A stretch of DNA of 64,000 nt from Lysobacterales bacterium (GTDB taxonomy: Bacteria; Pseudomonadota; Gammaproteobacteria; Xanthomonadales; Wenzhouxiangellaceae): assembly GCA_002722315.1 (NCBI GenBank), contig PBLG01000021.1:62001-126000 (forward strand), in the 5' to 3' direction. The position numbers and the translations under genes were made by a program. This document shows, piece after piece, positions 39,555 through 48,111 of the stretch (positions within the stretch are counted from its first letter, which is position 1; every line of letters begins with the position of its first letter). The notes below the pieces were generated by a model, which saw only the letters and a program-made list of their open reading frames with translations, ran no database searches and was not told the origin of the DNA.

Positions 39555-40334
39555 TCAAGACTCGTCGCCGTCCAGTCGCGGCAGACCGAAGAAGCGCCGG
39601 ATCGAGATAGTCCGGCGCTTTCCATCGAGATCGAGTTGCAAGCGACCAAGTGAATCCAACTCGGCCAGCGATCCTGCAAGTTTCTCGTCTTTTTCGATGA
39701 CCAGCGCAATGGGCGTCCCGGGCGGATCGCTGCGGCTGGAGAATTCCCGCAGGATGGGCTCGATCCCTTCGTCCGCCCAGACATTCAGCCACCACAGGAA
39801 CTGGCGCGTAAACTGTTCAAGCAGTTCCGCCGGGCCGATAGCCGGATTGCCACCTTCCTCGCGCAGGCAGCCGCCGTCGAATATGGCGCTCGGACGCTTG
39901 CCTACGTTGCACGCCAGGACCAGTGTGAGCCAGCCAGCCTTGCGATCTTCCCGGAGCCAAAGCCCGGCGATCTTGGTGCCGCCGACCAGCAGGTCGTTGG
40001 GCCAGCGGTAGCGGAGTTCGGTCATGGGCTCGACCAGGGCCGCGACCGCAGATCCCAGAGCGACCAGGCCGACCAGACTGATCTGGCCGGTTTCGGCCCA
40101 GTCGAAATCCGGCCTGAGTATCACGGCAGCGTACAGAGCATCCGGGGGAGATTCCCATTCCTGTCCCAGGCGACCAACCCCGATCGTCTGATTCGTCGTC
40201 CACACAAGCGTGCCCTCGGGGGCGCCCGATTGCGCAAGCGTCAGTGCGGCTTCGGCCAGATTGTCGGCGGTTTCCAGATGAACCGGTTCATATACCGACG
40301 GTAGCTCTGGACCTTTGGTCTCGATGGAGGCCAT
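39555..40334 (-). CDS. Biotin/lipoate-protein-ligase-like protein (DUF4444 type)
   Basis: Protein of 259 residues with the BPL/LplA catalytic fold. A GRGRxGRxW-like motif reads GVGRLGQEWESPP, and RWPNDLLVGGTKIAGLWLRE is the ATP/biotin-lysine motif with the key Lys. The C-terminal ~80 residues differ from BirA, and there is no N-terminal HTH. Homologues sit beside fdh clusters in many alphaproteobacteria by my recollection, so it may be dedicated to that system rather than to the general biotin carrier. The ATG shares one base with the stop of the TPR gene. Confidence 0.78.
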   Translation of the reverse strand: MASIETKGPELPSVYEPVHLETADNLAEAALTLAQSGAPEGTLVWTTNQTIGVGRLGQEWESPPDALYAAVILRPDFDWAETGQISLVGLVALGSAVAALVEPMTELRYRWPNDLLVGGTKIAGLWLREDRKAGWLTLVLACNVGKRPSAIFDGGCLREEGGNPAIGPAELLEQFTRQFLWWLNVWADEGIEPILREFSSRSDPPGTPIALVIEKDEKLAGSLAELDSLGRLQLDLDGKRRTISIRRFFGLPRLDGDES

Positions 40335-42736
40335 CAGTGTCGGGTCGCCGGGGCGCTTTCGTCGAACTGCGCCATCAGCTTGCGCAGCTTCTGAATCGGC
40401 GCCGACAGCATGTTCAACGTGTCGTCGCTGGCCGCAAGTGCCTCACGGATCAGCTCACGGGCTTCATCGTGGTGCACGGATCCAAGTTGTATGCCTGCCA
40501 GCAACGCGACCACCTCCAGGTAAGCTGTTCCGGTCCTGCCGGAGCGTGCTTCGGTTCGTTCAACCAGGTGGGCAAGCAGAGGCTCGGCCATTTCCGGTTT
40601 GCCGCCATCGACATACAGGCGTGCGAGCTCGGTCAGTGCGCCCAGCGTATGCGGATGGTCGGCTCCCAGCAACTCTCGCCATAGCTCGATATCGGATCGA
40701 TACAGCGCTTCTGCTTCACCCCAGGCGCCGCGGTCGCGAAGAACGCCTGCAAGGTTCAAAAGGGTAGTTGCAAAGGCTGGACTTTTTTCCCCGGCGACTT
40801 CGTTCCAGGTTTCGAGTGCTGTTCGGTATAACCGCTCGGCTTCAGTCGAATTACCCAACGACTCCAGTACCACCGCCAGGTTGTGCATGCAACTGGCCGT
40901 GTCTTCGTGATTCTGGCCATGGGCAGACATGAGTATCGTCAGTGCCCGGCGATGACACTGCTCTGCTTCGCGGAAATTCCGCCGCGCATCCAGCGTGGAT
41001 CCGAGGTTGCCCAGGCAGGCCGCCGTGGCCGGATGATGTGCGCCAAACGCCTTTTCGGTAATCTCCAGGGCCTCGCGATACATCGGTTCGGCGTTGTCGT
41101 AGCGCCCATTCATGTAGGCGATCCCGGCCAACTGATCGCAGCATACGGCCGTGGTCGGGTGCCGCGATCCAAGATGCTCGCGCGCCAGCTTCAGAGACCT
41201 GCTCAATGTCTCGCTGGCTGCGCGAAGGTCGCCGGCAGCCTTGTTTGCGGCGGCCAGGTTGTTGAGCCATGCAATGAGCCGTGGAGAATCCACGCCGACT
41301 GCGGCTTCCATGCATTGAATGGCCAGCGCGTATTGATCCCTGGCATCTTCGTTGCGGCCGTCGGTTTCGAAAAAGCATGCAAGATCGTGGTGCAGCGAGG
41401 CCAGGAGCGTGTGATCGATGACATCTGCCTTCCGTACGATGTCCAGTGCCCGTCCGAGCATTTCGCGCGCATCATCGGGGGATATGCTTGCGTGCGCAGA
41501 AAGTCGTTGCAATGCCCGAACGAGGGCAGGGCGATTGTTTTCCACTTCCGCCCGTTCGACGGCTCGCTGCAGCCATCGCACCGGTGCCTGCCTTGCCGCA
41601 CCGACAGAAAAAATATGCGCTGCCCCCAGGATTGCTTCGCTGGACTGGTCCGAAACGCTACAGGCGAGTTCGAGCGCTTCCTCCATCGGTTCACTGCCTT
41701 TCAACAGTCGCCAGTGACGCAGGGCTTCGAAGGCAGACCGAGGCTGAACCATCGCTTTCATCAGGATGGGATTGGTCAGAGTCTCTTCGACCTTGTCGGG
41801 GCGTCCGGCCGCCGCCCAGTGCCAGCAAGCCGACTCGAGCGAGTCGACGCGGGACTGATCGGTGAAAAACTCGGCCAGTTTCATATGCAGCATCTGGCGG
41901 CGACCGTGGTCGCCGAGCCGGCGCCGTGCAACGGCATCTCGCGCCTTTGCCGAAGCCAGGGCGATCCGTTGGCCGTCGAACAACAAACCCGGCGATTCAG
42001 GATCGAGCCCGGTCAGAGGTGCTTGCGTCAACGTCGCAAGGTCGTCGATCTCCAGCCCCGCGCGCGAAAGCCACAACAGTTCCAGCCACTGGCCGGCCGC
42101 ATCGGATTGCAGAAGCGTTTCCGGCAGGTTCCAGCCCGATTCCCAGGCTGCACTATCGGCGGGCAAAGTGAATACGGCCGCCGATCGCTCGCGAAACTGT
42201 TCGGAAGCCGGTCCGGGCGGCGCCGAAATCAACACGGCCACGCCCTGGGGCAACCAGTCGGGCAGCCAGTCGAAATCGGCGGTCAGGCCGTCTCGGGTGA
42301 GCTCGTGTGCATCCTGGATTGCGATCGAGAGGCCGCCCAAAGCAGCAGCGCGGGCCAGCCAGTTAGGCAAGGAATCTTGCATTGCGGCCAGGCCAGCCGG
42401 CACCGGATCGGAGAATTCGAGTTGCCGTCGGAGGTCGGAAAGCAATCGCCAGAGAAAAACTTCCGGATCGCGACAATCCGGCCCAAGGGTTGCGGCGTGG
42501 AAGAATTGACGGGCACCATGGCTGCGCGCCAGCGCAAGCAGCACGCCGGCTGCAGGCGCATCGGAACGTGGCGAAATGACCAGATTGAGGCCGTCGACCG
42601 CTTCGAAAGGCAAAGAAGAAAGCGACCCGCTCCTATCCAGGCGGCGAATCATCATCTGCGTCAAAACGTCTTCGGGCAATGCAACCGGTTCCGGCATCTG
42701 AATTTTCCCTGCACGTCTGGATGAGTTCGTGCGCAT
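40334..42736 (-). CDS. NACHT-like TPR protein lacking a P-loop
   Basis: Protein of 800 residues. The N-terminal half resembles the STAND/NACHT modules of nephrocystin-3-like proteins: VFLWRLLSDLRRQLEFSDPV, then IAIQDAHELTRD as a degenerate Walker B and DWLPDWLPQGVAVLISAPPG. At the Walker A position it reads ISPRSDAPAAGVLLALA, without GK(S/T). The C-terminal half (about 410-770) is kinesin-light-chain-type TPRs (for example HPATAACLGNLGSTLDARR). It is probably a protein-binding scaffold. The start of the ligase-like gene shares a base with its stop, so they are co-translated. Confidence 0.8.
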   Translation of the reverse strand: MRTNSSRRAGKIQMPEPVALPEDVLTQMMIRRLDRSGSLSSLPFEAVDGLNLVISPRSDAPAAGVLLALARSHGARQFFHAATLGPDCRDPEVFLWRLLSDLRRQLEFSDPVPAGLAAMQDSLPNWLARAAALGGLSIAIQDAHELTRDGLTADFDWLPDWLPQGVAVLISAPPGPASEQFRERSAAVFTLPADSAAWESGWNLPETLLQSDAAGQWLELLWLSRAGLEIDDLATLTQAPLTGLDPESPGLLFDGQRIALASAKARDAVARRRLGDHGRRQMLHMKLAEFFTDQSRVDSLESACWHWAAAGRPDKVEETLTNPILMKAMVQPRSAFEALRHWRLLKGSEPMEEALELACSVSDQSSEAILGAAHIFSVGAARQAPVRWLQRAVERAEVENNRPALVRALQRLSAHASISPDDAREMLGRALDIVRKADVIDHTLLASLHHDLACFFETDGRNEDARDQYALAIQCMEAAVGVDSPRLIAWLNNLAAANKAAGDLRAASETLSRSLKLAREHLGSRHPTTAVCCDQLAGIAYMNGRYDNAEPMYREALEITEKAFGAHHPATAACLGNLGSTLDARRNFREAEQCHRRALTILMSAHGQNHEDTASCMHNLAVVLESLGNSTEAERLYRTALETWNEVAGEKSPAFATTLLNLAGVLRDRGAWGEAEALYRSDIELWRELLGADHPHTLGALTELARLYVDGGKPEMAEPLLAHLVERTEARSGRTGTAYLEVVALLAGIQLGSVHHDEARELIREALAASDDTLNMLSAPIQKLRKLMAQFDESAPATRH

Positions 42737-42817
42737 AGGTCACCCTGGATTATCCTTCAAAGCACCGAGCCAGTGGCCGGCGGATAAGGAAGCATGTCTT
42801 GAACGCCGCAGGCCGAG

Positions 42818-43417
42818 TCAGCGAACCGACCGGACCGGGAATTCGCTGTATGGCGCATAGGCATAGTACTTGGGTTCGTCATCCAGGCGAACGTGCAGCC
42901 AGGCCACACCGCTGCCTGCAGTATTGAGCCACACGGGACTGTCGCCCGCCCGGCGCTCCATTGCGAGCCCGATCTCGTGCCAGAGGGCACGTTGCTGGTT
43001 TCTTGGAGCACGGCGAACGAAACAGGCCAGGTGCGTGTAGGCATCGTCCTCGACCAGCGGGCAGGGCACCAGCAACTGCGCGTCGCCGCCGAGATTGGGG
43101 AAATCGACGACAAGGCGATGGTCGGCGCGCCGAAAATGGTCGGCAAAGGGCGTCGGGTCAGGCGAAGTGATCAGCTCCGGGCTGTCGATTACGACGAATT
43201 CGAACGGTTCGTCGAGATCGTTCTGCAGCAGCGGCGGCGTTTCCCAGCGGAAGGCGTCCCAGGGGGTGCCAGCAAGCACGGCGACGAATGCATCCGAAAA
43301 GTTCGGCTCGTCGGTCCACAGCGCGAGCACCTCACCCCATGACAGCAGGCGCGTGCCGACAGCCGCATGAAACCGGAGTGTCCGGTCATCCAGGCGTTTG
43401 TTGGGCCATTCCCACAT
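42818..43417 (-). CDS. DUF6940-family protein
   Basis: Soluble protein of 199 residues recognised as DUF6940 from LSWGEVLALWTDEPNFSDAF, DAFRWETPPLL, FEFVVIDSP, FPNLGGDAQLLVPCPL, and the C-terminal NTAGSGVAWLHVRLDDEPKY. No enzymatic motif is known. It is probably the first gene of a short operon running into the TPR gene, 81 bases downstream. Confidence 0.8.
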   Translation of the reverse strand: MWEWPNKRLDDRTLRFHAAVGTRLLSWGEVLALWTDEPNFSDAFVAVLAGTPWDAFRWETPPLLQNDLDEPFEFVVIDSPELITSPDPTPFADHFRRADHRLVVDFPNLGGDAQLLVPCPLVEDDAYTHLACFVRRAPRNQQRALWHEIGLAMERRAGDSPVWLNTAGSGVAWLHVRLDDEPKYYAYAPYSEFPVRSVR

Positions 43418-43523
43418 CGCCTTTCATGATGCACCATCGAGAATCGCAAGAAAAGAGCTCTCGGGCCCCAATGTATACTCTGCTGGCCCTCATCTCACGG
43501 CTGCAGCCGTCCAAACCGGATCC

Positions 43524-45104
43524 GTGATTCGTCGCGACAGACTACTTTGGCGTGTCTCGCTGGCTGCTCTCGCCGGTGTGCTGGTGCTTTTTGGCGCCCT
43601 GGGCGTGTATGTCCGGAACGAATCCCTCGCCGCGGAAGAGCAGCGCCTCGAACGTCTGGCCAGAAGTCTGGGCGTGACCGTGGAAAACGCCATCATTTCG
43701 GCCCGGGATACGCTGGACAGGCTCAATGGTCTCGGGCTGGAACCCTGCTCGGATGCTCATCTTGCCGCGATGCAGAATGCCGCATTTGCCAGGTCGCACA
43801 TTCGGGCGATCGGTTATTGGCAGGCCGCGGAGCGGCTATGCGGGGTAGGGCTGGTGCGCGGAACAGAGCTGATGCCGCAGCGGGCGGATCGCATCTACGA
43901 GTCCGGCGTGGTCGCGTGGTGGCCCGGTCCGCAAACCGAAGTGGGCGGTGTTCAGTTGTTTCTCATGCGCTACGGCGAGCACGACGTCGCAATGGACCCA
44001 GCGATGCTTCTGGATACGGGCGTGGTCGAGGCGTTACAGGCGGGGCTGTGGGTGGAAAACCTGCCGATGGCCGCCTATCCCGCGGACGCGGAACTGCCGT
44101 CGCCGGACTCGATTCCGCCGGGAGTGACGTTCGATGCCGAGCACGGCCGCGTCATATCCCGGTTCTCGTTGGGCACTGTCTTTCCGATCGATATCGTGGC
44201 GGTGGAGCCGATTGCGAATTTTCGCGATCGCTACCTGCCAATGGTGATAATGGCCACAGTCCTCGGGTTGTTGTTGATCGGTTCGTGGATCTACCTTGTG
44301 CTCCGCTATTCGCGTCACCAGCTGAGTCTGGGCTCCGAATTGCGAGAGGCGATCGCACAGAAGCGCCTGGTGGTGCGCTATCAGCCCATCGTCGAGCTTT
44401 CCGACAGTCGGTGTGTCGGCGCCGAAGCCCTGGTTCGCTGGCGCCGCGACAGCGGCCATACGATCAGTCCCGACATATTCATACCGGTCGCCGAGGCTGA
44501 GGGATTCTTGCCCGAGATCACGCGCTATGTATTGCATGCAGTGGCGACCGACATCGGTCGGTTGTTGCGCGATGAGTCTGATTTCGCAATCAGTCTGAAC
44601 GTTTCCCGACAGGATCTGGAAGAGGGTGATCTGGAAAGGGTTCTGTCCGATGAACTCGATGCGGTCGGGGTAGCGCCTTCGTCGATCAGCCTCGAGATCA
44701 CGGAACGCGCACTGGTCGGCAGCGAGGCTGCACTGAGGGCGATTCATGACCTGCGAAAGCGCGGGCACCGGGTGGCGATCGATGATTTCGGCACGGGCTA
44801 TTCCAGCTTGTCGTACCTGGAGGCTTTCGAGATCGACTCGTTGAAGATCGACAAGGCGTTCGTCGATGCGATCGAAACCGAGACCGTCACCAGCAGCGTG
44901 ATCTCTCATGTGATCGAGATGGCGCATTCACTGGACCTCGATATCGTCGCCGAGGGAATCGAGCACGCCCACCAGGCCGCCTGGCTGCTCGAGAAGGGCG
45001 TGGCGCACGGTCAGGGCTTTCTGTACGGCAAACCGCTGAGCGCTCGCCAATTCCTGAGCTATCATCGTACCGACCGTGGCAACGATCTCGATTCGGACGA
45101 TTGA
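43524..45104 (+). CDS. CSS-motif sensor / EAL-domain c-di-GMP phosphodiesterase
   Basis: Membrane phosphodiesterase of 526 residues. It has TM1 (about 12-30), a periplasmic CSS domain with Cys75 (EPCSDAHLAAM) and Cys106, TM2 (238-260), then an EAL domain. The catalytic signature is intact: GAEALVRW 299-306, SLNVSRQDL, LEITERA, DDFGTGYSSLSYLE, KIDKAFVD, AEGIEHAHQ and QGFLYGKPL. In relatives a periplasmic disulfide keeps the enzyme off. The GTG at 43524 is preferred; a TATACT -10-like box at 43474 lies upstream, making longer starts unlikely. Confidence 0.88.
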   Translation: MIRRDRLLWRVSLAALAGVLVLFGALGVYVRNESLAAEEQRLERLARSLGVTVENAIISARDTLDRLNGLGLEPCSDAHLAAMQNAAFARSHIRAIGYWQAAERLCGVGLVRGTELMPQRADRIYESGVVAWWPGPQTEVGGVQLFLMRYGEHDVAMDPAMLLDTGVVEALQAGLWVENLPMAAYPADAELPSPDSIPPGVTFDAEHGRVISRFSLGTVFPIDIVAVEPIANFRDRYLPMVIMATVLGLLLIGSWIYLVLRYSRHQLSLGSELREAIAQKRLVVRYQPIVELSDSRCVGAEALVRWRRDSGHTISPDIFIPVAEAEGFLPEITRYVLHAVATDIGRLLRDESDFAISLNVSRQDLEEGDLERVLSDELDAVGVAPSSISLEITERALVGSEAALRAIHDLRKRGHRVAIDDFGTGYSSLSYLEAFEIDSLKIDKAFVDAIETETVTSSVISHVIEMAHSLDLDIVAEGIEHAHQAAWLLEKGVAHGQGFLYGKPLSARQFLSYHRTDRGNDLDSDD

Positions 45105-45189
45105 GCGACAGGAGAGCGGGTCGGCCGGCCTCGGGGCGGTCGCGGCGCGTCCGGCAGAAGACAGCCGAAATGTTCCCGGGACACCTGAA

Positions 45190-45900
45190 ATGCGCGTGAC
45201 TGAACAACCGAATCGGCGACGACAATCTACGTTACTTGCCGTTCCGCTACTGGCGGTTGCGCTTTGGCTCGGCGCATGCGGCTACAAGCCCCTTTCCGAA
45301 ACACGCCCCGACGCGGAATCCGGGACCGTTGCCGGGACCGCCGTCCCGCCTGCGTCCGGGCCGACAGTGAGCACCGGCATCGCCGTAGGTGAAGAAGCGC
45401 GGAAGAATCGCTACGCCACGCTCGCGAGGCCCGAGAACGCATTGTCGCCCGACGAGATCGGCTACTTTGCCGACGTTCATGAGGGTCGGCTGCGACAGGC
45501 GCTGGCCGGTACGTCGATCCGGATACAGCGCGTCGGCGACCGGCTGCTTCTGACGATCCCGGGCAGACTCAGCTTCGACACCGATTCGACTCACATAATC
45601 GATGCGGCGCGGCCCGCACTGGCCGGCATTGCCGCCGTGCTGGTCGAGTTCGACAAGACGTTGGTGTCGGTTTTCGGGCATACGGACAATCGCGGTGATC
45701 CGGGCTACAACCAGGCGCTCTCCGAAAAGCGGGCGATCTCGGTCGCACGATTCCTGGCCGAAGAAGGTGTCGCCACGGAACGGCTGGCTGGAATCGGCTA
45801 TGGGCAGCGGAGGCCGGCTTTGGAGGAAGATTCGGCCAGGGCGCGTACGGCCAATCGCAGGATCGAAATCCTGATCGAACCAATTTCCGCAGATTGGTAG
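45190..45900 (+). CDS. OmpA-family peptidoglycan-binding lipoprotein
   Basis: Outer-membrane lipoprotein of 236 residues with lipobox LGAC (Cys30) and an OmpA-like domain (about 130-235). Motifs: LSFDTDSTHII, SVFGHTDNRGDPGYNQALSEKRAISVARFL and ARTANRRIEI, which bind diaminopimelate in peptidoglycan. It resembles YiaD-type proteins. The ATG at 45190 is preferred over an in-frame ATG at 45076, which overlaps the phosphodiesterase gene. Confidence 0.88.
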   Translation: MRVTEQPNRRRQSTLLAVPLLAVALWLGACGYKPLSETRPDAESGTVAGTAVPPASGPTVSTGIAVGEEARKNRYATLARPENALSPDEIGYFADVHEGRLRQALAGTSIRIQRVGDRLLLTIPGRLSFDTDSTHIIDAARPALAGIAAVLVEFDKTLVSVFGHTDNRGDPGYNQALSEKRAISVARFLAEEGVATERLAGIGYGQRRPALEEDSARARTANRRIEILIEPISADW

Positions 45901-46280
45901 TGCGGCATTTGCTGCAGATGGCAACGTGAAATCAGCGATGGTCGGTATACGCGGGCGCAGTCGGCAGCTCCTCATCGGCGCCAATATAAGTTCGCATAAT
46001 GTATATTATGTTAAATAGAGCATGCATCGGAGTGCCGGGATCTCCCGCGATCCCTCCGGGGACTCTCGCCGCACGTCTTAAGAATGATTCCAGATAGATA
46101 TGCTATCTACATGATTCTATGCATTTGTTTAGGCATCTGAATGGCCCAGGGCTCTAATCCGGGACGGAATACTGGCTACGAATTTTCCGCGAATCCCCGT
46201 TCGGCTCCTGCGTGAAAAAACCACGCGCATGACCAGCCTGCCGATTGCGTAAAGACCGAGAGTTTGGCAGACTCTGCCGG
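45901..46280. other. AT-rich intergenic region with two palindromes
   Basis: No gene seen. CATAAT-GTAT-ATTATG (45995-46010) is a perfect 16-base palindrome, and AGATAG-N5-CTATCT (46092-46108) is another. Both lie in AT-rich patches that contrast with the genome. They could be operators of the L,D-transpeptidase gene or transcription signals. Confidence 0.5.
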
Positions 46281-47117
46281 ATGTCTCGATTTGCCACCCA
46301 AGCCCTGTTTGCCTGCGCCCTGTTTGCGGTCAGCGCCTTCGCTGCAGAAGAAGATGTCGACTGGCTGTTCGAGCCTGCGCCTGAGCCTGGCTCAGCAGAT
46401 CCCGCGCGTTTGGACCCTCCGCCGCGGTTTCCCTCCAGCGACCGCTCGAAATCGGCCTGGATCAATCAGGGCGACTGGCTTTTCGATCGCCTGAGTGGTC
46501 GCGGGCTTCGGATCGGCGATCCGGTGCACATCCGAATTTTCAAGCAAAGCCGCGAGCTTGAACTCTATCTCCAGGGTCGCGACGGATTCGAGCTTTACCG
46601 AACTTATCCGATCTGCGACGTATCCGGCATGCTCGGACCCAAGCGGTTCGAGGGTGACCTCCAGGCGCCCGAAGGTTTTTACACCGTGGTACCCGAGCGA
46701 CTTCATCCGCACTCCGAATTTCATCTGGCGTTCAACCTGGGCTACCCGAACGAGTTCGACAGGTCCATGGGCAGAACCGGCAGCAACATCATGATTCACG
46801 GTGGCTGCGCCTCCAATGGATGCTTCGCCATGACCGATTACTACATGGAGCAGATTTACCTGCTGGCCGAAGCGGCACTCAAGAACGGGCAGCCCGAAAT
46901 CGGCGTTGAAATCTACCCGTTCCGAATGACCGAGGAAAACCTGGCCGCGCACGCCGCATCCCGGTGGATCGAGTTCTGGCGCAGCCTGAAGCCGGCCCAC
47001 GACCATTTCGCGCAGTCGGGTCTTCCGGCCCCCATCGAACCCGGTGTTGCCGGCTATCGGCTGCCGGGTCATGAGTCCTTGGTCGAACCCGGGTCGATCC
47101 GCGTCACCGCACCGTAG
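46281..47117 (+). CDS. Exported L,D-transpeptidase (YkuD/YafK family)
   Basis: Periplasmic enzyme of 278 residues with a signal peptide (1-22). The L,D-transpeptidase domain covers about 82-215: VHIRIFKQSRELELYLQ, GFYTVVPERLHP, and the active site IMIHGGCASNGCFAM with His173 and nucleophile Cys181. YafK-type enzymes cut or rearrange peptidoglycan crosslinks or lipoprotein anchors. The ATG at 46281 gives a clean signal peptide. It is bounded on both sides by AT-rich spacers and appears monocistronic. Confidence 0.9.
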   Translation: MSRFATQALFACALFAVSAFAAEEDVDWLFEPAPEPGSADPARLDPPPRFPSSDRSKSAWINQGDWLFDRLSGRGLRIGDPVHIRIFKQSRELELYLQGRDGFELYRTYPICDVSGMLGPKRFEGDLQAPEGFYTVVPERLHPHSEFHLAFNLGYPNEFDRSMGRTGSNIMIHGGCASNGCFAMTDYYMEQIYLLAEAALKNGQPEIGVEIYPFRMTEENLAAHAASRWIEFWRSLKPAHDHFAQSGLPAPIEPGVAGYRLPGHESLVEPGSIRVTAP

Positions 47118-47464
47118 CGCCGTCCCCGAGTCCCGCAGGATCCTCCGGCACGGTCGACCAGCAGTCCACAGATTCCCACCGATGAACATGGCTCGTCGAA
47201 AGCCGTCCCTGACACTGCTTTCATGCCTCCGCGCGAGCGTCCCCCGTCAACAGCCCTCAAGGTGTGGATATAGATGTTGCCTATGGGCAACGACGTCGTT
47301 CCCAGGGCACTGTACAAACTTAAAGTATTCCAGATTAAAATACTGCTATTCAATAAGTTATGAATTTATTCTATAACTTACATCACAGATGGAATCGCCT
47401 TTGAAGTTTCAATCTGCGTTAATCTGCGTAATCTCTGGTTCGCTTTTGAAACAAGAACACAACA
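47118..47464. other. AT-rich intergenic region with three small hairpins
   Basis: No gene seen. Inverted repeats are GTTGCC/GGCAAC (47276-47291), AGTATT/AATACT (47324-47344) and TAAGTTAT/ATAACTTA (47354-47380). A run of AATCTGCGT-like direct repeats follows at about 47410-47435. These may end the L,D-transpeptidase transcript and hold the next promoter. No Mn-riboswitch consensus was found. Confidence 0.45.
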
Positions 47465-48034
47465 ATGGAAAGCTTCCTCCTGACCTTCCCGGCCGTCGCG
47501 CTGGCCGAACTCGGCGACAAGACCCAGCTGGTCGTGATTTTCCTTGCGGCGCGCTTTCGAAAGCCGTGGGCGGTGCTGGCCGGCCTGGTCGTTGGTGCCG
47601 CCGCCAACGCGGGTGTGGCTGTGGCCGGTGGCGCCGTTCTCGATCAACTGGTGCCGCCGGGTTTTCTGGAGTGGCTGGTCGCGGCCGGTTTTCTTGCGAT
47701 CGGCGCCTGGATGCTGTTCGGTCATGCGCATGACGACGCCGAGCCGCCGCCTGCGAGCGGCCACGGCGCGTTCCTGACCACCCTGTGGCTGTTTTTCATC
47801 ATGGAAATGGGCGACAAGACCCAGTTGGCGACGGTTGCGCTGGCCGCCGGCCTGCCCTCGGCCCAGTGGGTGTTCGCCGGCGCCGCGCTCGGCCTGGCCG
47901 CGGCCAACGTGCCCGCGCTGTGGCTGGGCCACAGGTTCGCGTCGAGGCTGCCGCATGCCCTGCTCCACCGCCTGAGCGCCGCTGTGTTCATCGTCATCGG
48001 CCTGGCGCTGATGATTTACCAGGTTGTGCAATGA
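47465..48034 (+). CDS. GDT1/TMEM165 (UPF0016) family Mn/Ca exporter
   Basis: Membrane protein of 189 residues with six helices in two inverted repeats, each with the family signature (ALAELGDKTQLVV near residue 12 and MEMGDKTQLATV near 118). The conserved Glu/Asp bind Mn2+ or Ca2+ for export. Bacterial members such as MneA remove excess manganese. It has a good length and no fused domain. Confidence 0.92.
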   Translation: MESFLLTFPAVALAELGDKTQLVVIFLAARFRKPWAVLAGLVVGAAANAGVAVAGGAVLDQLVPPGFLEWLVAAGFLAIGAWMLFGHAHDDAEPPPASGHGAFLTTLWLFFIMEMGDKTQLATVALAAGLPSAQWVFAGAALGLAAANVPALWLGHRFASRLPHALLHRLSAAVFIVIGLALMIYQVVQ

Positions 48035-48111
48035 CGCCGAACCCGGCAACATGCTCGAGAATTGCCAACCCGTGATTATTGGATTGAAAGGCCACCAGGG
48101 AGGATTGCGCA

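Noticed and set aside
40883-42724. 613-codon open frame antisense to the NACHT-like TPR gene
   Set aside because: Arg/Gln/Gly-rich shadow translation without domains; the opposite strand has clear TPR periodicity.
47380-47464. yybP-ykoY manganese riboswitch before the GDT1-family gene
   Set aside because: The conserved GGGGAGUA and CCGAA-type blocks are absent; only short direct repeats are seen.
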